Positions 8,861 to 17,099 of a stretch of 64,000 bases of DNA are shown piece after piece; within the stretch, counting starts at the first letter, position 1, and each line of letters opens with the position of its first letter. This DNA is from DAISJI01 sp964559835. Its GTDB lineage: Bacteria > Acidobacteriota > Terriglobia > Terriglobales > Acidobacteriaceae. The DNA is taken from positions 1 to 64,000 of the forward strand of contig CAZLJE010000011.1 in the NCBI GenBank assembly GCA_964559835.1, read 5' to 3'. The notes below the pieces were generated by a model. The model was not told the DNA's origin and did not search any database. It was given only the letters and a program-made list of their open reading frames with translations. Position numbers and translations under genes: made by a program.

Positions 8861-9583
8861 ATGTCCGCGTTCGCCGCTCTCCCGCAAGACACGTCGACTA
8901 ACGTCCTGATCCTCCTCCGCTGGATCCACTTCATCGCCGGCATTCTGTGGGTCGGTTTGCTCTACTTCTTCAACCTGGTCAGCGCGAAGTTCCTGCCCAC
9001 GCTCGACGCCCCGACGCGTTCGCGCATCTATCCGGGGCTGATGTCGCGCGCGCTGTTCTGGTTCCGCTGGGCTGCGGTCGTGACCGTGTTCGTCGGCCTC
9101 GCCTACTGGATGCACGTCGCCACGCAGGACGCGCACAACGCCCACGCCTCTCCCGGCCGCGTCTTCTGGACGTTCTTTGTGATCTGGACGGTGGCGTTCT
9201 TCATCGAGATGGCCGTGTTGATGGCGCCCGCGCCCGGACTGCACCGCATCGAGATCGTCCTGCCGGTCGTGCTTGCAGTTGCGGCGATCGCTTCATGGCT
9301 CTACGTCTCGACCAACAACCAGGGATGGGAGAGCAATCGCGTCCTCTGCATCGGTATCGGCGGCGGGCTCGGCTGGTTCATGATGTTCAACGTCTGGGGC
9401 CTGATCTGGCGCGTGCAGAAGAAAATCATCCGCCATCACACCGATAATTCCGGAATCGCCATGCCGGATAAGCTTGCGGAAATGGCGAAGGTCGCGGCCA
9501 TCGCCTCGCGCGTGAACTTCGTGCTGAGCTTTCCTCTTCTGTTCTTTATGGGGGCAGCGTCGCATTACCCATTTCTTGGGTAA
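8861..9583 (+). CDS. Membrane protein of the urate oxidase N-terminal (PuuD-like) type
   Basis: 240 residues with about six to seven hydrophobic segments. The start LILLRWIHFIAGILWVGLLYFFN and the later FWFRWAAVVTVFVGLAYWMH, with histidines inside membrane helices, match the membrane domain found at the N-terminus of PuuD urate hydroxylases. The cytochrome c domain of full PuuD is absent, so the catalytic role is not shown. The start is supported by GGAG six bases before the ATG. No purine-degradation genes are nearby. Confidence 0.7.
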   Translation: MSAFAALPQDTSTNVLILLRWIHFIAGILWVGLLYFFNLVSAKFLPTLDAPTRSRIYPGLMSRALFWFRWAAVVTVFVGLAYWMHVATQDAHNAHASPGRVFWTFFVIWTVAFFIEMAVLMAPAPGLHRIEIVLPVVLAVAAIASWLYVSTNNQGWESNRVLCIGIGGGLGWFMMFNVWGLIWRVQKKIIRHHTDNSGIAMPDKLAEMAKVAAIASRVNFVLSFPLLFFMGAASHYPFLG

Positions 9584-9600
9584 CGAGGTGACTTCAACAA

Positions 9601-9658
9601 CACCACAGAGGCACAGAGGCGACGATTCAAAACCTCTGTGCCTCTGTGTCTCTGTGGT
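9601..9658. repeat. CACAGAGG-type palindrome
   Basis: CCACAGAGGCACAGAGG pairs with CCTCTGTGCCTCTGTG and a further TCTCTGTGG. The same repeat word forms the palindrome at 56899-56962. It lies between convergent genes, next to the terminator at 9666-9696. Confidence 0.8.
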
Positions 9659-9665
9659 TATTCCA

Positions 9666-9696
9666 CAAAAACGGGGACGGCGTCTAAGCCGTCCCC
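9666..9696 (-). terminator. Intrinsic terminator of the TonB-receptor gene
   Basis: GGGGACGGC and GCCGTCCCC (9673-9696) form a perfect 9-bp stem with a six-base loop. On the minus strand it is followed by GTTTTTGTGG. The receptor gene ends at 9724. Confidence 0.8.
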
Positions 9697-9723
9697 AGGC
9701 AAAGCGAGCTTGCGCCCGCGTGA

Positions 9724-12700
9724 TTAGAACGTCAGTTTCAAGCTGAACTGGATCTGCCGAGCTGTCGTATTCGATGACGTGATCTTGCCAAAGCCGGTGC
9801 TGTTGACGTCACGATCGCCGAAGTAGAACGTGTTGTGGTTCGGGGCGTTGAAGAAGTCGGCGCGGAACGTGGTGTTGAAACGTTCGTTAATGGACGTGTT
9901 CTTCGCGATCCCGAGGTCCAGGTTCTGGTATGACGGTCCGCTGAACGCCAGGTAACCGAGGTTTCCGATCTGGCCGGCCGCCGGATTGAAGAACACCTGA
10001 TTGGCAAACGTCGCCGCGTTGTTCAGGTTGTCGACTCCCGCGCCGCGCAGCGTGTTCGGATCAAGCAGGGTCGGGTTGATGTAGAAGACACCGCTGCTGT
10101 TCTTCACCACCCCGAGGTAGTTGTTGATCTGCGATTGCGTCAGACTCGAGATCGGCGTTGCAGTCGTATTACGCGCCGAACGGTTGAAGGTGCCGCGACT
10201 GTCCAGAATCGAGAACGGGTTGCCGCTCTGCCACACATAAATGCCGGAGAGTTGCCATCCGCCGATGACCTTGTTCAGGACTTCCGGAACATCGGTGCCG
10301 AACATCTTACCCTTGCCGAACGGCAGGTCATAGATGACATTGGTCTTGAACGCGTACCGCAGGTCCATCTGTGCACGCGCCTTGGCCAACTGTGGACGGG
10401 CGTTGTCGAGGAGAGGATCGAAGCGAGTCTGAGATGTGTCGCCCGCGGGCGATGTGCTCAGGTCCTTCGACCAGGTGTAGTTCGCTTGCCACTGCAAACC
10501 GTTGGCCATGCGCCGCTTCACTTCTGCCTGCAAACCGTGGTAGCTGCTCTCGGCGCCGTTGGTGCCGTAGTCGATGGCATAGATGCCGGGATTAGGCAGG
10601 AACGTGGTCGGAGCCAGCGGGAAATATGCGCGGTTCGCCACGTAGAAATTGGCGAGCTCCGTGACCGCGTTCTGCTGGATGTAGGTACGAACGGTCGAGT
10701 TTCCCGTGTAGCCATTCAAGCCGCTGGCCTGTCCCATCAGCGGGATAAGGGACAATACCTGGCTGCCGGGAATGATCGAGTTGTAGTCGGGGTTGAAGAC
10801 GCCGCAGGTGGTCCTGGTGCAACCCGGAGTGCTGGCCGGGGTATTCAGCGCCAGGAACCCGTTGCTGCGCGCGCGTGCGAAATCGGCCAGGAACGGCCCG
10901 TTCACGCCCGCGTTGTTCTGGTTCAGGTCGAGGCCGCGCAGAAGATCGCGCGCCAGCGTGCCGACGTAACGCACCGACACCGACATGTTCTTCGGCAGCT
11001 CGCGTTCGATGCCGAAGCTGATCTGGTGCGCCATCGGGGTCTTGATGTTGGGATCCAGCGCCCACACCACGTTCGTCGGGCTCAGGCTGAGCTGGTCGGC
11101 GTACGTGCGCGGCATCTGGAACGTGGGAGCGGCGATGGTCGGCAGATTCCCGCCCACCGTGTGATTGATGCCGTCGGCGTTAGCGCCGTAGTAATTCAAA
11201 ATGCTTGAGCTAAGACCGGCGTTGCCGCTGCTGGTCGCGTTGCCGGCGAAGCCATAGATCTCGTCATTGACGAAGGTGAGCGTATACCCGCCGCGAATCG
11301 AGGTCTTGCCATTTCCGAACGGGTCCCACGCCACGCCTAATGACGGGCCAAAGTTGTTCCAGTCGCTCTTGTACGAGTGCTTCAGGAAGTCGACCTTGGC
11401 GTTGTTGTTCATCAAGCTCGCGACTGCATCGGCGCCGAACACCGGGCCAAGTTGCAGACCACTGGTTTCCTTGTACGGGCTGACGTATTCCCACTTCACA
11501 CCCAACGTGAGCGTGACATTGTGCCGCACGCGCCATTGGTCCTGCGTATAGAACGACAGGTCATTGAGAGTGAGATTACGGTCCTGCTGCGCATTCGGAA
11601 CGTACCCCGACGTCTTCGAGGTCACGTTGAAGGACTGCGATCCCGAAGCCAGGTAGCCGGCAAGGAAGGCGCGCAGGGCGTTCGCGTTCGCCAGGTCGGT
11701 CGAGCTGATCGGCGTAGCGAAATTTGCCGCCGTTAATGCATAGTTCGACGGCGCGTAATCGAAGCCAGTCTTGAAGATTGGCACGATACCGGCAGCGTTA
11801 TACGTGTAGATGTTCTGGTTCTGCCAGGAACCGCCGAACATGATGCTGTGGTTGCCCTTCACCCAAGTCGCGTCGTCCATGTACTGGTGGACAGCCGGCT
11901 TGCGGCCCTGCGGCAGGAGCGAAACAAATGTCGGTGAGACGCCAATACCGGTCAGTGCCGCCCCATTGGAGGTGTTGAGTGAAGGAGTAGTCCCGCCGCC
12001 CGTATCCATGAGGAACGAGGGTGCACCGGTGGTCGTGATGAACGGGGCCGGAGCCAGGTTCGCGCCGACGCGCACTGCGTTAATAATGAAGTTGTTGCTG
12101 ATCGTCGAGCGCCATCCGCCCGAGAACAGCTTCGGCGACGAGTCGTTATACACACGCGGCGAAACCTGCATCGGATCGTAATCCGGACGCTGCGTCACTT
12201 CATGCATGTGCGAGTACGTGAAATCAAAGTGATGCTTCTGCGTCGCTTCGAAATCAACCTTGAAACCGTAGTTGTCGCGGTCATTATTGTTGGACTGCGT
12301 GATCGTCCGGCCCGCGGTGTTGAGCAGGCGGCTCGACGTCGAGTTGCCTACCTGGTAGTTGTTGACCAGCGATGCCGAGGGCGTGCCCTTCAAGATGCCC
12401 TGGATCGCCGGATCGAGCGTCAGCACCGCGGTGGAGCCCGCCGTGCCGCCCGCCAGGTTCATCACGTTGATCGATTGCACCGTACCCGCCAGCGGGCCCG
12501 AGCTAGGAACGTAACGGAACTGACCACCCAGGTAGTCGTCATACGCCGGGACCACCTGGTTGAGGCTGCTCTGGGTCCGAGTACGAAGCCCGGCGTAGTA
12601 GCCGTAAAAGAACAGCTTGTTCTTAATCGCGGGTCCGCCGAAGGTGGCGCCGAATTCGTTGCGGTTGTACGGAGGCTTCTTCACGCCGGAGTAGTCGTTA

Positions 12701-13497
12701 AACCAGCTATTCGCGGCCACGGCGGCGTTGCGATTGTATTCGTACACCGAACCATGGAAAGCGTTCGTGCCCGATGGCGTGATCATGCGCACGCCGCTCG
12801 CGCCGAGGGTCGCGTTCGCGCCCTGCGTACTGCTGTTGACGGTGAACTCCGCGACTGTGTCGGTCGTCGGACGGTTCGGGATGTAGTCCAGCGCGTTGGT
12901 GCGGATGTAGAGGTCCTGGATGTTGATGCCGTCCAGGGTCACTTGCGACCACGACGGGCGGTTGCCGTTGATCGTGGTATTGGTGCGGCCGCTGCTGCCG
13001 ATTCCCGGTTGCGTGCTGAGCAGGTTGACGATATCGCGGCCGTTCAAGGGCAGATTCTGGATCTGAGCCGTATTAACTGTATTGGTGACTTCCGACGTGG
13101 TCGTGTTCACCAGTTCCTGGCCGGCGGTTACTTCCACCGTCTCATTGCCCGACTTCATCGCCAGCTTTACGGTCAAGGAATATTCTTTGCCGGCGTCCAC
13201 TTTGACGTTTTTGTACGACGCCGTCTGGAAACCGGTCACCGAGATCTGCACGGTGTACGAGCCGGCGGGAAGGCTGGGTACGACGAATCCGCCTTCGGCG
13301 CTCGCCGTAGTCGAGTATTGGATGTTGGTTGCTTCGTTCGTGACGAGAATGGAGGCGTTCGATACCACAGCGCCTGTGGGGTCCGTAACTACTCCTACGA
13401 TTCGGCCCAAGGGATTCTGTGCTATGGCAACCGCTGAAAGCATGAACAGCAGAAAAAGTGTAATCACTCTGCTGACACGCGGGTGCTGACTTAACAT
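9724..13497 (-). CDS. Oar-like TonB-dependent outer-membrane receptor with carboxypeptidase-regulatory N-terminus
   Basis: 1257 residues. A signal peptide (about residues 1-26) is followed by a carboxypeptidase-regulatory/Cna-B-like domain (GRIVGVVTDPTGAVVSNASI). Then comes a plug domain with the NLPLNGRDIVNLLS motif and a large C-terminal barrel ending QFSLKLTF with terminal phenylalanine. This architecture is expanded in Acidobacteriota. By family it takes up large ligands such as oligosaccharides or peptides with TonB energy; the ligand is unknown. GGAG eight bases before the ATG supports the start. No SusD-like partner lies beside it. Confidence 0.92.
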   Translation of the reverse strand: MLSQHPRVSRVITLFLLFMLSAVAIAQNPLGRIVGVVTDPTGAVVSNASILVTNEATNIQYSTTASAEGGFVVPSLPAGSYTVQISVTGFQTASYKNVKVDAGKEYSLTVKLAMKSGNETVEVTAGQELVNTTTSEVTNTVNTAQIQNLPLNGRDIVNLLSTQPGIGSSGRTNTTINGNRPSWSQVTLDGINIQDLYIRTNALDYIPNRPTTDTVAEFTVNSSTQGANATLGASGVRMITPSGTNAFHGSVYEYNRNAAVAANSWFNDYSGVKKPPYNRNEFGATFGGPAIKNKLFFYGYYAGLRTRTQSSLNQVVPAYDDYLGGQFRYVPSSGPLAGTVQSINVMNLAGGTAGSTAVLTLDPAIQGILKGTPSASLVNNYQVGNSTSSRLLNTAGRTITQSNNNDRDNYGFKVDFEATQKHHFDFTYSHMHEVTQRPDYDPMQVSPRVYNDSSPKLFSGGWRSTISNNFIINAVRVGANLAPAPFITTTGAPSFLMDTGGGTTPSLNTSNGAALTGIGVSPTFVSLLPQGRKPAVHQYMDDATWVKGNHSIMFGGSWQNQNIYTYNAAGIVPIFKTGFDYAPSNYALTAANFATPISSTDLANANALRAFLAGYLASGSQSFNVTSKTSGYVPNAQQDRNLTLNDLSFYTQDQWRVRHNVTLTLGVKWEYVSPYKETSGLQLGPVFGADAVASLMNNNAKVDFLKHSYKSDWNNFGPSLGVAWDPFGNGKTSIRGGYTLTFVNDEIYGFAGNATSSGNAGLSSSILNYYGANADGINHTVGGNLPTIAAPTFQMPRTYADQLSLSPTNVVWALDPNIKTPMAHQISFGIERELPKNMSVSVRYVGTLARDLLRGLDLNQNNAGVNGPFLADFARARSNGFLALNTPASTPGCTRTTCGVFNPDYNSIIPGSQVLSLIPLMGQASGLNGYTGNSTVRTYIQQNAVTELANFYVANRAYFPLAPTTFLPNPGIYAIDYGTNGAESSYHGLQAEVKRRMANGLQWQANYTWSKDLSTSPAGDTSQTRFDPLLDNARPQLAKARAQMDLRYAFKTNVIYDLPFGKGKMFGTDVPEVLNKVIGGWQLSGIYVWQSGNPFSILDSRGTFNRSARNTTATPISSLTQSQINNYLGVVKNSSGVFYINPTLLDPNTLRGAGVDNLNNAATFANQVFFNPAAGQIGNLGYLAFSGPSYQNLDLGIAKNTSINERFNTTFRADFFNAPNHNTFYFGDRDVNSTGFGKITSSNTTARQIQFSLKLTF

Positions 13498-13527
13498 TGC
13501 GTGGTCTCCGACTTATGATTTGAAAAA

Positions 13528-13550
13528 AGCACGTGGTATATGCACGTGCT
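13528..13550. promoter_or_regulatory. Inverted repeat in the leader of the TonB-receptor gene
   Basis: AGCACGTG and CACGTGCT flank a 7-base loop (GTATATG), 30 bases before the receptor ATG. It could be an operator or a leader hairpin. The surrounding gap 13551-13764 shows no gene. Confidence 0.4.
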
Positions 13551-13764
13551 CTGCCGAAGTCCACCGTTTGTGATTAAGCACTTACAAGCATTTCATCTGG
13601 GAATTCCCGAATTACACATCATTACGTATGGACGAACATAGTCCACACGCAGGTCATCAATTAACGCGTGTGATATGCGTCACATCGCAGTTCACGACGC
13701 ACGTCATATCGTGTAACAAGCACGTTTAGTTCTTTCAGGTGGAGTTGCGCTCAGATACGCGCGG

Positions 13765-15495
13765 CTACGCGGCTAGATCCAGTGTCTGGTGATCCGCGGA
13801 CATGCTTTTAATCACGCGGGTCTGGCGGTGCCTGCTCTCGATAAATCTGCGATAGCTTTCCGCTGCGGCGCTCAGTCGGTTTTCTTCAGCGCTCCCGGCG
13901 AGTGCAGCAGCGCCCATCCGGCAGAAGCCGATGCGGAACACCGCGTACGCCGCCACGTACGCTTCAATGCGGTCGCGAGCATCGTCTTCGCTGCGTGCGG
14001 CGAATCGGTCGAGTAGCGCTTCTTGCGCATCCCTGTCCATCTCCCACTCGACGATCGCGCCGGCCAGGTCCCACGCGATGTCGGTCGGTCCGGGGAAGAA
14101 GTGATCGTCGCCGTGCGTGTCGCCATCGGTCTTGCGAACGATTCCATCTGCGCCGACGATCCATTCGTGCGGTTGCATCCGCCCATCACAGATCACGGTG
14201 TGACGCGTCTCCAGTCGCAGCCATTCGGGCGCGACGCCGAATTCCTGCTCGTAGTTGTGGCGCGCCATCGCTTCCACTTGGGAATGATCCGCGCCGCTCA
14301 CGCGAAATTCCAGCGCCCGCATGGCGCAGTAGTCGGCCATGCGGTCGATCATCGCACGCGAAACATCCTGCCGCAGCGCTGGACGTCCACGCAGCATCTC
14401 ATATTCGGCGTACCCATCGTTCAGGCCCAAGCACCTCGGGCCGAAGCCGCTTGCCGCGAGAGCCTCCGCCCGCTGTGCGACCTCCTCGCCGAATCTCCCC
14501 AGCCCCACGAACTTGAACAGCCGTGTCCTGTCGCCCGACAGGAATTTCGCCCGCTCCATCTGTACCCACGACCCAACGTTCCCGAGTCCGGCACCTGATG
14601 TTTCTGAAACTGAATCCGGAAATGGAAACTCGGTTCTCCACTGTCCCGCTTCGATGCCGATCAGGCCATCCTCCGCAGGAGTATGGGTCTTCGCCCAGTG
14701 CGACTGGAATCCCCTCCATCGTTCCGCTCCGCGCGGCGCCGTCAACGTATGAGGATCAACCTCGTAGCTGCACAGGAACCGGATGCGCCTCCGCTCCACG
14801 CCGGCGCTCAATAGCGCTTCGCCGACCGACAGGAATGACGACCCGCTCATCCCCGGCCCTTCGTCGACGACCAGGAATTCCGCCCCGTGGTGCCGTGCCT
14901 TCGCGATCCAGCGTAGTTGGGCGGCGGTGAAGTACGTCTTGCGATCGAACACGTGCCCCGCCGGACGAACCGTGATCCGCTCGGCGCGGATGTTGTTCCT
15001 GGCCAGCGCTGCCGTAACCACCGCGCTCAGAGTCGAACCAATGCTCCGGATCCCGATCACCGCCGCGCCCAAACGCTGCCCCACCCGGGCTGCTTTTGCC
15101 ACGGTGGGAATTGAATCCACCATTTCCGCGTACGCGGCCGGATGGAGCGCGTAATAGGCAAATCCCTCCGGGACGGAAAGCTGGACCGTCTCGGGAACTC
15201 GGATATCGCACGGGTGCCCCGCGTAAGCGCGGTGTTGGCTTACGCTAGGGTGTTCGATGAGCGCTCCGGCGAGGCTCTGCGTTATCTCCGCCGCGAGGCG
15301 CGCATCGTTACTGCCGGCATCGGCCAGCGCGGTTTCCAATTCGCCTGCGCGGATGAGCGCGTCGGTTATCCGGTCTCGCGTCGGGTGGCGCAACTTGGCT
15401 AAAGACGCCGAAAGGCCGGCAAGCACGGTCTCTCCCCGTGCGCTGCTCCGGCCTTCCCGAAAGACCCAGCGGTTCCGCGAACTGTCCAATAACAT
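13765..15495 (-). CDS. Phosphoribosyltransferase-like / small-molecule-kinase-like fusion protein
   Basis: 576 residues, not recognised as a named family. Residues about 110-245 look like a type I PRTase fold: GAAVIGIRSIGSTLSAVV resembles a pyrophosphate loop, and EFLVVDEGPGMSGSSFLS resembles the acidic PRPP-binding loop. Residues about 320-500 look like an aminoglycoside-phosphotransferase-type kinase. They show LFKF with a possible ATP-binding lysine, ICDGRMQPHEW in the catalytic-loop position, TDGD as a metal-binding aspartate candidate, and PTDIAWDLAGAIVEW as in APH proteins. No signal peptide. The substrate cannot be inferred. The first ATG has only a weak, close AAGG. Confidence 0.7.
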   Translation of the reverse strand: MLLDSSRNRWVFREGRSSARGETVLAGLSASLAKLRHPTRDRITDALIRAGELETALADAGSNDARLAAEITQSLAGALIEHPSVSQHRAYAGHPCDIRVPETVQLSVPEGFAYYALHPAAYAEMVDSIPTVAKAARVGQRLGAAVIGIRSIGSTLSAVVTAALARNNIRAERITVRPAGHVFDRKTYFTAAQLRWIAKARHHGAEFLVVDEGPGMSGSSFLSVGEALLSAGVERRRIRFLCSYEVDPHTLTAPRGAERWRGFQSHWAKTHTPAEDGLIGIEAGQWRTEFPFPDSVSETSGAGLGNVGSWVQMERAKFLSGDRTRLFKFVGLGRFGEEVAQRAEALAASGFGPRCLGLNDGYAEYEMLRGRPALRQDVSRAMIDRMADYCAMRALEFRVSGADHSQVEAMARHNYEQEFGVAPEWLRLETRHTVICDGRMQPHEWIVGADGIVRKTDGDTHGDDHFFPGPTDIAWDLAGAIVEWEMDRDAQEALLDRFAARSEDDARDRIEAYVAAYAVFRIGFCRMGAAALAGSAEENRLSAAAESYRRFIESRHRQTRVIKSMSADHQTLDLAA

Positions 15496-15557
15496 ACCTT
15501 GAGTGGGTGAGTAGTTGAGGGTCTCCGGGCAAGGCCGCTGTTGGCTTGCCGCGGGTT

Positions 15558-15788
15558 CTACGCTGCGCTCTTGCTCTTCTTTGTCCCGCGCTCCGAACGG
15601 GCTACATCGCCATCCTTATCAATGAAGTACAGGTACCGGTTGTCGCGTTCGATGGCGTTCTCCACCAGCACCTCGGCAGTACCTTCTCCGGACTTAGGCT
15701 TCCGCGCCACATTGCCGTTACCGTCGATGAAATACAGGTACTTCTTGTAATCGCGTTCGAGCCCCAGCCGCTTCACTTTGTCTGCCAT
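15558..15788 (-). CDS. Small protein with two YLYFID repeats
   Basis: 76 residues, no recognised family. Two copies of a 14-residue motif, KYLYFIDGNGNVAR and RYLYFIDKDGDVAR, start at about residues 16 and 51. Each has an aromatic strand followed by a DG[ND]G[ND]-like turn. The C-terminus is basic (GTKKSKSAA). GGAG five bases before the ATG supports translation. It precedes the PRTase/kinase gene on the same strand by about 60 bases and may share its transcript. Confidence 0.75.
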   Translation of the reverse strand: MADKVKRLGLERDYKKYLYFIDGNGNVARKPKSGEGTAEVLVENAIERDNRYLYFIDKDGDVARSERGTKKSKSAA

Positions 15789-15842
15789 ATGCGCTCCGTG
15801 CCGATTTGGATTCTCTCTAAGGCCTGGGGTGATGCCCGGGAA

Positions 15843-15955
15843 AATCAGGGCCTTGGGCCTTGGGTGTTGGGCCTTGGGTGTTGGGCCTTGGGTGTTGGGC
15901 CTTGGGCGTTGGGCATTGGGCTTTCGGTTTTCGGCGTTGGCTTTCGGAGCCTAAT
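15843..15955. repeat. G-rich tandem repeat (GGGCCTTGGGTGTT units)
   Basis: About seven imperfect copies of a 14-nt word, GGGCCTTGGGTGTT, then GGGCGTTGGGCATTGGGC. Runs of three guanines every 4-6 bases could form G-quadruplexes on the plus strand. It lies between the lipoprotein gene and the YLYFID gene. Confidence 0.75.
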
Positions 15956-15964
15956 GCCTGATGC

Positions 15965-17086
15965 CTAACGCCTTCTTTTCTCGGCTCTCGCCGCCTTCTC
16001 CGCGGCTTCTTCCTCGGGCGTCATCACGCGTCGCACGATGGGCCCGATGAGGCGGTACTTTTTCTCCCGTTCCTGCCCATTATCGTCCTTTACGCGGAGT
16101 GTGAAAACCGGCTCGACGCCCTCCTTGCCGAAGTCCTGCGTCCCCGTCGTGACCGGGAATACTCCAAACAGGTTGCGCTCGCGATAGGCGGTTTCATAAC
16201 GGTGCCGCTTCAGGTTCCAAGTAAAGATCCGCACCTGGTTGTAGTCCCACGGCATTCCGTCCTTGGGCTCGGTCAGCAGCACCAAGTACTGCGGCACGTC
16301 GCGCGGAGCAGCGGCCGCCTTTTCGTCGGCGCCCGGCGCCTGCTCGTCATGGATTTTGTTCAGGACAAAGTACCCGACGATCCTCTGCCCCTCGGCGTAC
16401 TGCGCGACGTCGAGCGGGACGTCGACGTCCACCATGCGCGCCAGCACCCATCCCGTGTGTCCCTGCGCATCCCGCACCAGCGACCAGTCTTCCATCGGGA
16501 TCGCCGGCTCTTCCGGTTCGCGTTTACGTTTTCTTTCGCTTGCCCCACCCTTCCGCCCGGCTGTAGCGGAGGCTGGGGCGTTCGCTGACGACACCCGAGA
16601 CGCCAGCGGTTGCTGTTTTTCCACGGTCGTGCGCTTCAACACCTGCACCTTCTCGCCTTCCTTCAACTGGATCAGCGACTCGGTGTCTCTCCCAGGCTTC
16701 ACGTGGATCTTCAATGTTGCGCGCGCCACACCCGTTGCCTGCACCGGGGTGTTGCGGTTCTCGGACGCCAGTTGCTCAAGGCCGCGATACACATCCTCCC
16801 CGACCAGGTAGCGCTGTTCGACCCATCCCGTCTCGCCATTCGCGTTCTTCACGCGGACGAAGCGCTTGCTCCGTTCCAGCACGTCAACGCGCTCGCCGTT
16901 CTTGAGCGTGCCGGTCTTGTTGTAGAGCGCGGATACCCGGTCGCGCAGGTTCACCTGGGGCGCGGCGACGTACGCCACCTCCAGCACCTTGTTCTGCCCT
17001 CGTTTGCACCCCGCCGCGAACAGGGTAAGCAGAAGCGCAACGATGAACGCTGCGCTCCGGATGCGACTTATGATGAAGTTGGACAC
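15965..17086 (-). CDS. Lipoprotein with SH3-type domains
   Basis: From GTG 17086 the product has 373 residues and begins VSNFIISRIRSAAFIVALLL, with a lipobox-like FAAGC. A longer reading from ATG 17119 overlaps the preceding gene and makes the signal segment unusually long. Two bacterial SH3-like stretches follow: VNLRDRVSALYNKTGTLKNG with TGWVEQRYL, and a later one ending TGWVLARMV. The tail is charged (EEEAAEKAARAEKRRR). By fold it would bind ligands or cell-wall material at the envelope; the function is unknown. It follows the glycosyltransferase gene by 13 bases. Confidence 0.7.
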   Translation of the reverse strand: MSNFIISRIRSAAFIVALLLTLFAAGCKRGQNKVLEVAYVAAPQVNLRDRVSALYNKTGTLKNGERVDVLERSKRFVRVKNANGETGWVEQRYLVGEDVYRGLEQLASENRNTPVQATGVARATLKIHVKPGRDTESLIQLKEGEKVQVLKRTTVEKQQPLASRVSSANAPASATAGRKGGASERKRKREPEEPAIPMEDWSLVRDAQGHTGWVLARMVDVDVPLDVAQYAEGQRIVGYFVLNKIHDEQAPGADEKAAAAPRDVPQYLVLLTEPKDGMPWDYNQVRIFTWNLKRHRYETAYRERNLFGVFPVTTGTQDFGKEGVEPVFTLRVKDDNGQEREKKYRLIGPIVRRVMTPEEEAAEKAARAEKRRR

Positions 17087-17099
17087 GGCTACATATTCA

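Noticed and set aside
8630..9244. Protein frame opposite the PuuD-like gene
   Set aside because: It crosses the repeat palindrome and has a composition of charged repeats expected from antisense translation of a membrane protein gene.
15843..15955. CRISPR-like array
   Set aside because: The units are contiguous 14-nt variants without spacers, and no cas gene is near.
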